Part shown: positions 5,004 to 7,574 of the stretch, piece by piece | Layout: each line of letters starts with the position of its first letter | Position numbering within the stretch: position 1 is the first letter of the stretch | Assembly: GCA_013153135.1 (NCBI GenBank) | Contig: JAADFA010000107.1 | Coordinates: 1-7,574, forward strand | Direction: 5' to 3' | DNA length: 7,574 bases | Source: Chloroflexota bacterium | Lineage (GTDB): Bacteria > Chloroflexota > Anaerolineae > Anaerolineales > DRMV01 | The notes under the pieces: generated by a model | The model's database searches: none | The model's input: the letters and a program-made list of their open reading frames with translations, nothing else | What the model was told of the DNA's origin: nothing | Position numbers and translations under genes: made by a program

Positions 5004-5941
5004 GTCTGGGGAAGCGTTTGCAGCGCGGCCTTATACGGTTGCTTCTTCCCTTATGGTGGCCGTGGTGGCAGCTTTGGCGCGCGTGGCGTTGGGCCGCGCG
5101 GGGGGTGTATCGCTTGCGGCAGCGCGTGGTTCGCTTCTTCACCGAGCCGCCAAGGGAGCAGCCTTTCCCCGATGCCCTGAGTACTGCGGTTCAGCAACCG
5201 CAGCAGGTGTTGGAGCACTTACTCGCGTTTCGGCCGCACCTGTTGCGCGCGCTTATCGTGTTCTTTTTGGCTACTTTCCTTAGTTTTGCGTTCTTGCCCA
5301 TCCTGATGGATTGGCTTACGCGGCCTATTGGTGGCCTGGAGAACCTTCAGGCCATTGGCGTGACTGAACCCCTCGGGGTGACTATGCGGGTGGCGGTACT
5401 AAGTGGCTTTATTTTGGCCTTGCCATACATCTATTTGGAGATGTACGCCTTCGTTGCACCGGGCTTGTACCCGCGGACGCGGGTGTGGGCTCTGCTTATG
5501 ATGCCTGTGGTGTTGCTTTTCTTCGTGCTTGGCGTGTTGTTTGCTTATTTTGTTATGCTGCCTGTCGCGTTGCCTTTTTTGCTAAACTTTATGGACATTC
5601 CCACGCGTCCCCGGCCTGAGTCGTACTTTCAGTTTGTAACGAGTCTGATGTTTTGGGTGGGGCTGGCGTTTGAGTTTCCTTTGATCATCTATGCGTTAGC
5701 GCGGCTGGGTTGGGTGCGGGCGAAGACTTTGCAAGAGCACACGCGCATTATTATTGTTGGCCTCGCGGTGCTGGCGGCGGTTATTACGCCCACGCCGGAC
5801 CCCATCAACATGATGTTGGTGTTGTTGCCTTTGGTCGCGTTGTACTTTTTGGGTTTGGGGCTGGCCTATTGGGCAGAACGGTCGCGCGCGCGAGGTCAAG
5901 CTTCATCCCCCGCGACGTCGTCTCTTTCGCGTTCGCCGTAG
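5000..5941 (+). CDS. tatC: Sec-independent protein translocase TatC, with long Trp-rich N-terminal extension
   Basis: The polytopic receptor of the twin-arginine export system, 313 residues against about 250 in well-studied TatC proteins. The TatC core starts at LEHLLAFRPHLLRAL (71-85). Six membrane helices follow, at about 82-104, 127-147, 163-188, 210-232, 248-264 and 270-291. Conserved landmarks include TRPIGGLE, VTEPLGVTMRVA, YAFVAPGLY (149-157), FAYFVMLPVALPFLL, VGLAFEFPLII with Glu225, and ITPTPDPINM. The extra 70 residues at the N-terminus hold seven tryptophans at 19-31 and many arginines. Two acidic residues that bind the twin-arginine motif in E. coli (Glu15, Glu103) align with Ala76 and Thr160. 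The start overlaps the TatA/B-like stop as ATGA, with GAGGA 4989-4993 six bases upstream, so the extension is probably really translated. Family assignment is secure; the altered pocket is inferred from hand alignment. Confidence 0.95.
   Translation: MSLGKRLQRGLIRLLLPLWWPWWQLWRAWRWAARGVYRLRQRVVRFFTEPPREQPFPDALSTAVQQPQQVLEHLLAFRPHLLRALIVFFLATFLSFAFLPILMDWLTRPIGGLENLQAIGVTEPLGVTMRVAVLSGFILALPYIYLEMYAFVAPGLYPRTRVWALLMMPVVLLFFVLGVLFAYFVMLPVALPFLLNFMDIPTRPRPESYFQFVTSLMFWVGLAFEFPLIIYALARLGWVRAKTLQEHTRIIIVGLAVLAAVITPTPDPINMMLVLLPLVALYFLGLGLAYWAERSRARGQASSPATSSLSRSP
5184..5203 (+). repeat. Perfect 8-base inverted repeat inside tatC
   Basis: CTGCGGTT (5184-5191) and AACCGCAG (5196-5203) are separated by the loop CAGC, an arrangement that would fold as a stable mRNA hairpin. 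It lies in the linker between the N-terminal extension and the TatC core (residues 62-68, Gln-rich), where the protein sequence is probably less constrained. No T run follows, so it is not a terminator. A role in pausing is possible; chance is equally so. Confidence 0.4.
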
Positions 5942-5971
5942 CTTTGCATTATTTCCCTCATTGTCCAGTTC

Positions 5972-6005
5972 GGCGCGCTACGAGGATGTTTGGCGCGTTC
6001 CGAGG
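5972..6005 (+). repeat. Imperfect direct repeat in the tatC-lipoprotein spacer
   Basis: GGCGCGCTACGAGG (5972-5985) and GGCGCGTTCCGAGG (5992-6005) match at 12 of 14 positions with a period of 20 bases, about two helical turns. They lie in the 100-base spacer between tatC and the lipoprotein gene. The rest of the spacer shows no convincing terminator and no clear -35/-10 pair, so whether the downstream gene has its own promoter is unsettled. The repeat could be a binding site or chance. Confidence 0.35.
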
Positions 6006-6030
6006 TAATGGCCCGTGAATCCGGCCTTTG

Positions 6031-6036
6031 GGGAGG
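6031..6036 (+). promoter_or_regulatory. Shine-Dalgarno site deciding the lipoprotein start
   Basis: GGGAGG lies 5 bases before ATG 6042. This favours ATG 6042 over the in-frame GTG at 6015, which has no comparable site and would add nine residues before an otherwise well-formed signal peptide. Confidence 0.7.
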
Positions 6037-6041
6037 CGGAG

Positions 6042-7574
6042 ATGGTACAGCGCGCACATAGGTGGCTAGTGTGGCTCACGGCGTTGGGCTTCGGGCTTGG
6101 GGTTGCTTTTGGTTGTACCGCGTTGCCGCGCGTGCAGCCACCTGAAGCAACAGCGACGGTTACTCCAGAACCTACGCCTTGGCCCCTAGGGCGCATTGAG
6201 TGGGAGGTCCATGTGCCTGGCGATACGCCTACGGACGCGGCGGTGGTGCTACGTGTGTGGGATGTGTTCCAGGGGGATGAGGCTGTCGCGTATCCCTTGA
6301 GTCGAGTTGGCGATGGGATGTACCGCCTCAACTTGACGTGGCCGGTTGACCAGCTGGTTTTCTATCGCTTTGAGCTGCAACGGGCTGATGGGACGCGTGA
6401 AATTGAGCGTACCGCCTGGGGCGCGGAGGTCGCCTATCGCGCGGTTCTGGTAGCTCCTCGTGTGCACGTGCGGGAGCAAGTGCAGCGTTGGTTACCTGGT
6501 GGGGCTGTGGACAACTCGGCCCAGGTGCGCGCGGGTTTGGGGCGCCTGGAGGGTGCGGTGTTGGATGCCCAAACCGGGCAGCCGGTGCCGGACATCCTGG
6601 TGCTTGCCGGGGGACACATCGCGCGGACTGATCCGCAGGGGCGCTTTCGTCTTGAAGGTTTGACACCTGGCGCGTACAACGTGGTCTTTTACCATCCGGA
6701 CGCGCGTTACCAGCCTTGGCAACAGGAGGCCTTGGTCGCTGCCGCGGCTACGACGCCTATTCAGGTGCGTCTGCAGCCCACGCGGGATGTGGAGCTCACG
6801 CTGGAAGTCCAGCTACCTGAGGGCACTGTACCCGGCGTGCCTGTACGAGTGGTTGGTACCCTGCGGCGTTTGGGTCTGCTCGACGCGCCGACGCGGCAGG
6901 GTCGTTGGCTCGACCCCATGCGCGCGCCGCAGATTTTGCCCGATGCGCAGGGTCGCTATCGGATCACCTTGCGTTGGCCTGTTGGGGTGCCGGTGCGCTA
7001 TGCGTACACCTTGGGCGACGGTCGCGTGGGTCGGGAGCGGGATGGGCAGGGCTCACCGCGGGTGCGGAGCGTTCAAATTGTCGAAACGGGCGTGCGGACT
7101 GAGCGGGTTGTGCGGTGGGCGCCCGAGGATGGCGTCGCGGTTTGGTTTGAGGTGGATGCTGGGGCCATGCCGCCGGGTGAGGTGGTGACGTTGCAGTTTG
7201 CCCAGGGCGATGGTTGGCAGCCGCCGGTGCCAATGTGGCCCTTAGCATCGGGGCGGTGGGGTTTTCTATGGTATGGTGAGCGTCCTAAAGATGGCACGTT
7301 GGTGTACCGTTACTGCCGCAATGCCCATTGTCCCTGGGCAGCCGAGGCTGGGGAGGAAGGACCACGGGCACGGCAGCTGGTGTTGAACGCACGGCCAGAC
7401 CAGCGGGTGGATGATCAGGTTGTTTCCTGGCTGGGCTACCGTCCCTTAACGCAGCCGGTGGCTGTGGTCGCGCCGGCCGATATGGCTTCGCGAGGGACTT
7501 CGTGGGTACAAGGGATTGGATTGGTGCCCTACCCTGTGGCGGGTGATGTAGAGGCTTATGGTGAGGCAGGTTCG
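6042..7574 (+). CDS. Predicted modular lipoprotein with beta-sandwich modules and a carboxypeptidase-regulatory-like domain (3' end outside window)
   Basis: The frame is open from ATG 6042 to the window edge, giving 511 residues with no stop. Residues 1-24 form a signal peptide with Arg/His n-region and hydrophobic core. GVAFGC puts a lipobox-like cysteine at 25, although Ala at -3 is weak. A Pro/Thr-rich tether (26-48) follows, so the protein should be anchored outside the membrane. Residues about 168-246 (GRLEGAVLDAQTGQPVPD, TDPQGRFRLEGLTPGAYNV) are a carboxypeptidase-regulatory-like beta domain. Three other modules, about 51-138, 248-360 and 365-460, share a pattern: a strand with VxVP-type start, then YRLNLTWPV or YRITLRWPV, then a Y-aromatic-Y/F strand. 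They resemble starch-binding or Ig-like sandwiches. Cys425 and Cys430 could form a disulfide. Segment 485-511 may begin a catalytic domain. No twin-arginine motif is present, so export should be by Sec. Function unknown; carbohydrate binding is an inference. Confidence 0.8.
   Translation, partial: MVQRAHRWLVWLTALGFGLGVAFGCTALPRVQPPEATATVTPEPTPWPLGRIEWEVHVPGDTPTDAAVVLRVWDVFQGDEAVAYPLSRVGDGMYRLNLTWPVDQLVFYRFELQRADGTREIERTAWGAEVAYRAVLVAPRVHVREQVQRWLPGGAVDNSAQVRAGLGRLEGAVLDAQTGQPVPDILVLAGGHIARTDPQGRFRLEGLTPGAYNVVFYHPDARYQPWQQEALVAAAATTPIQVRLQPTRDVELTLEVQLPEGTVPGVPVRVVGTLRRLGLLDAPTRQGRWLDPMRAPQILPDAQGRYRITLRWPVGVPVRYAYTLGDGRVGRERDGQGSPRVRSVQIVETGVRTERVVRWAPEDGVAVWFEVDAGAMPPGEVVTLQFAQGDGWQPPVPMWPLASGRWGFLWYGERPKDGTLVYRYCRNAHCPWAAEAGEEGPRARQLVLNARPDQRVDDQVVSWLGYRPLTQPVAVVAPADMASRGTSWVQGIGLVPYPVAGDVEAYGEAGS

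Noticed and set aside
4792..5283. Plus-strand frame overlapping the TatA/B tail and tatC start
   Set aside because: It is a shifted-frame shadow; the two real genes join cleanly by an ATGA overlap with their own Shine-Dalgarno site.
6015..6041. In-frame GTG 6015 as the lipoprotein start
   Set aside because: It has no Shine-Dalgarno site and would place an acidic stretch before the signal peptide; ATG 6042 has GGGAGG 5 bases upstream.
6787..7188. Plus-strand frame of 133 codons within the lipoprotein gene
   Set aside because: It lies in another frame of a continuous 511-codon reading frame with signal peptide and domains; its Cys/Arg/Gly-rich translation is typical of a shadow.

Overview
The window is GC-rich, tightly packed, and transcribed on one strand. 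It holds eight protein-coding genes, all on the plus strand; the first and last are cut by the window edges. Several starts overlap the preceding stop as ATGA, and strong Shine-Dalgarno sites are common, so this is a bacterial chromosome. The TatC form (long N-terminal extension, unusual signal-peptide pocket), the TatA/B-like partner, and the exported protein built from beta-sandwich modules look most like Chloroflexota, perhaps Anaerolineae or a relative. That assignment comes from recognising protein style, not from a search. I saw no tRNA, rRNA, CRISPR array, insertion sequence or other mobile element.

Region 1 (1-3630) is a surface-sugar and ion-transport block. It starts with the C-terminal end of an extended short-chain dehydrogenase/epimerase acting on a nucleotide sugar. 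After a 118-base spacer with several alternative hairpins comes a LegC-family PLP aminotransferase, which makes an amino sugar nucleotide of the legionaminic acid or bacillosamine type. Its stop overlaps the start of a 681-residue ClC chloride channel/transporter with a CBS pair and a C-terminal TrkA-C (RCK_C) domain.

Region 2 (3631-5941) is a second transcription unit. A perfect TATAAT box in the 60-base gap after the ClC gene precedes an Asp23/YqhY-family protein, NusB, a TatA/B-like protein and TatC. These four genes overlap or abut, so they are probably co-transcribed and translationally coupled. They join a cell-envelope/lipid-linked factor, an rRNA antitermination factor and the core of a twin-arginine translocase.

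Region 3 (6042-7574) is a predicted lipoprotein, open at the right edge. It has a lipobox cysteine, a Pro/Thr-rich tether, a carboxypeptidase-regulatory-like domain and three related beta-sandwich modules.

No wholly new system is evident. The points most worth attention are: a TatC lacking both acidic residues that normally grip the twin-arginine motif, with a Trp-rich N-terminal extension; a TatA/B partner with Arg in place of the hinge Gly; a ClC with channel-like or altered ion-pathway residues; and the uncharacterised modular lipoprotein beside the Tat genes.
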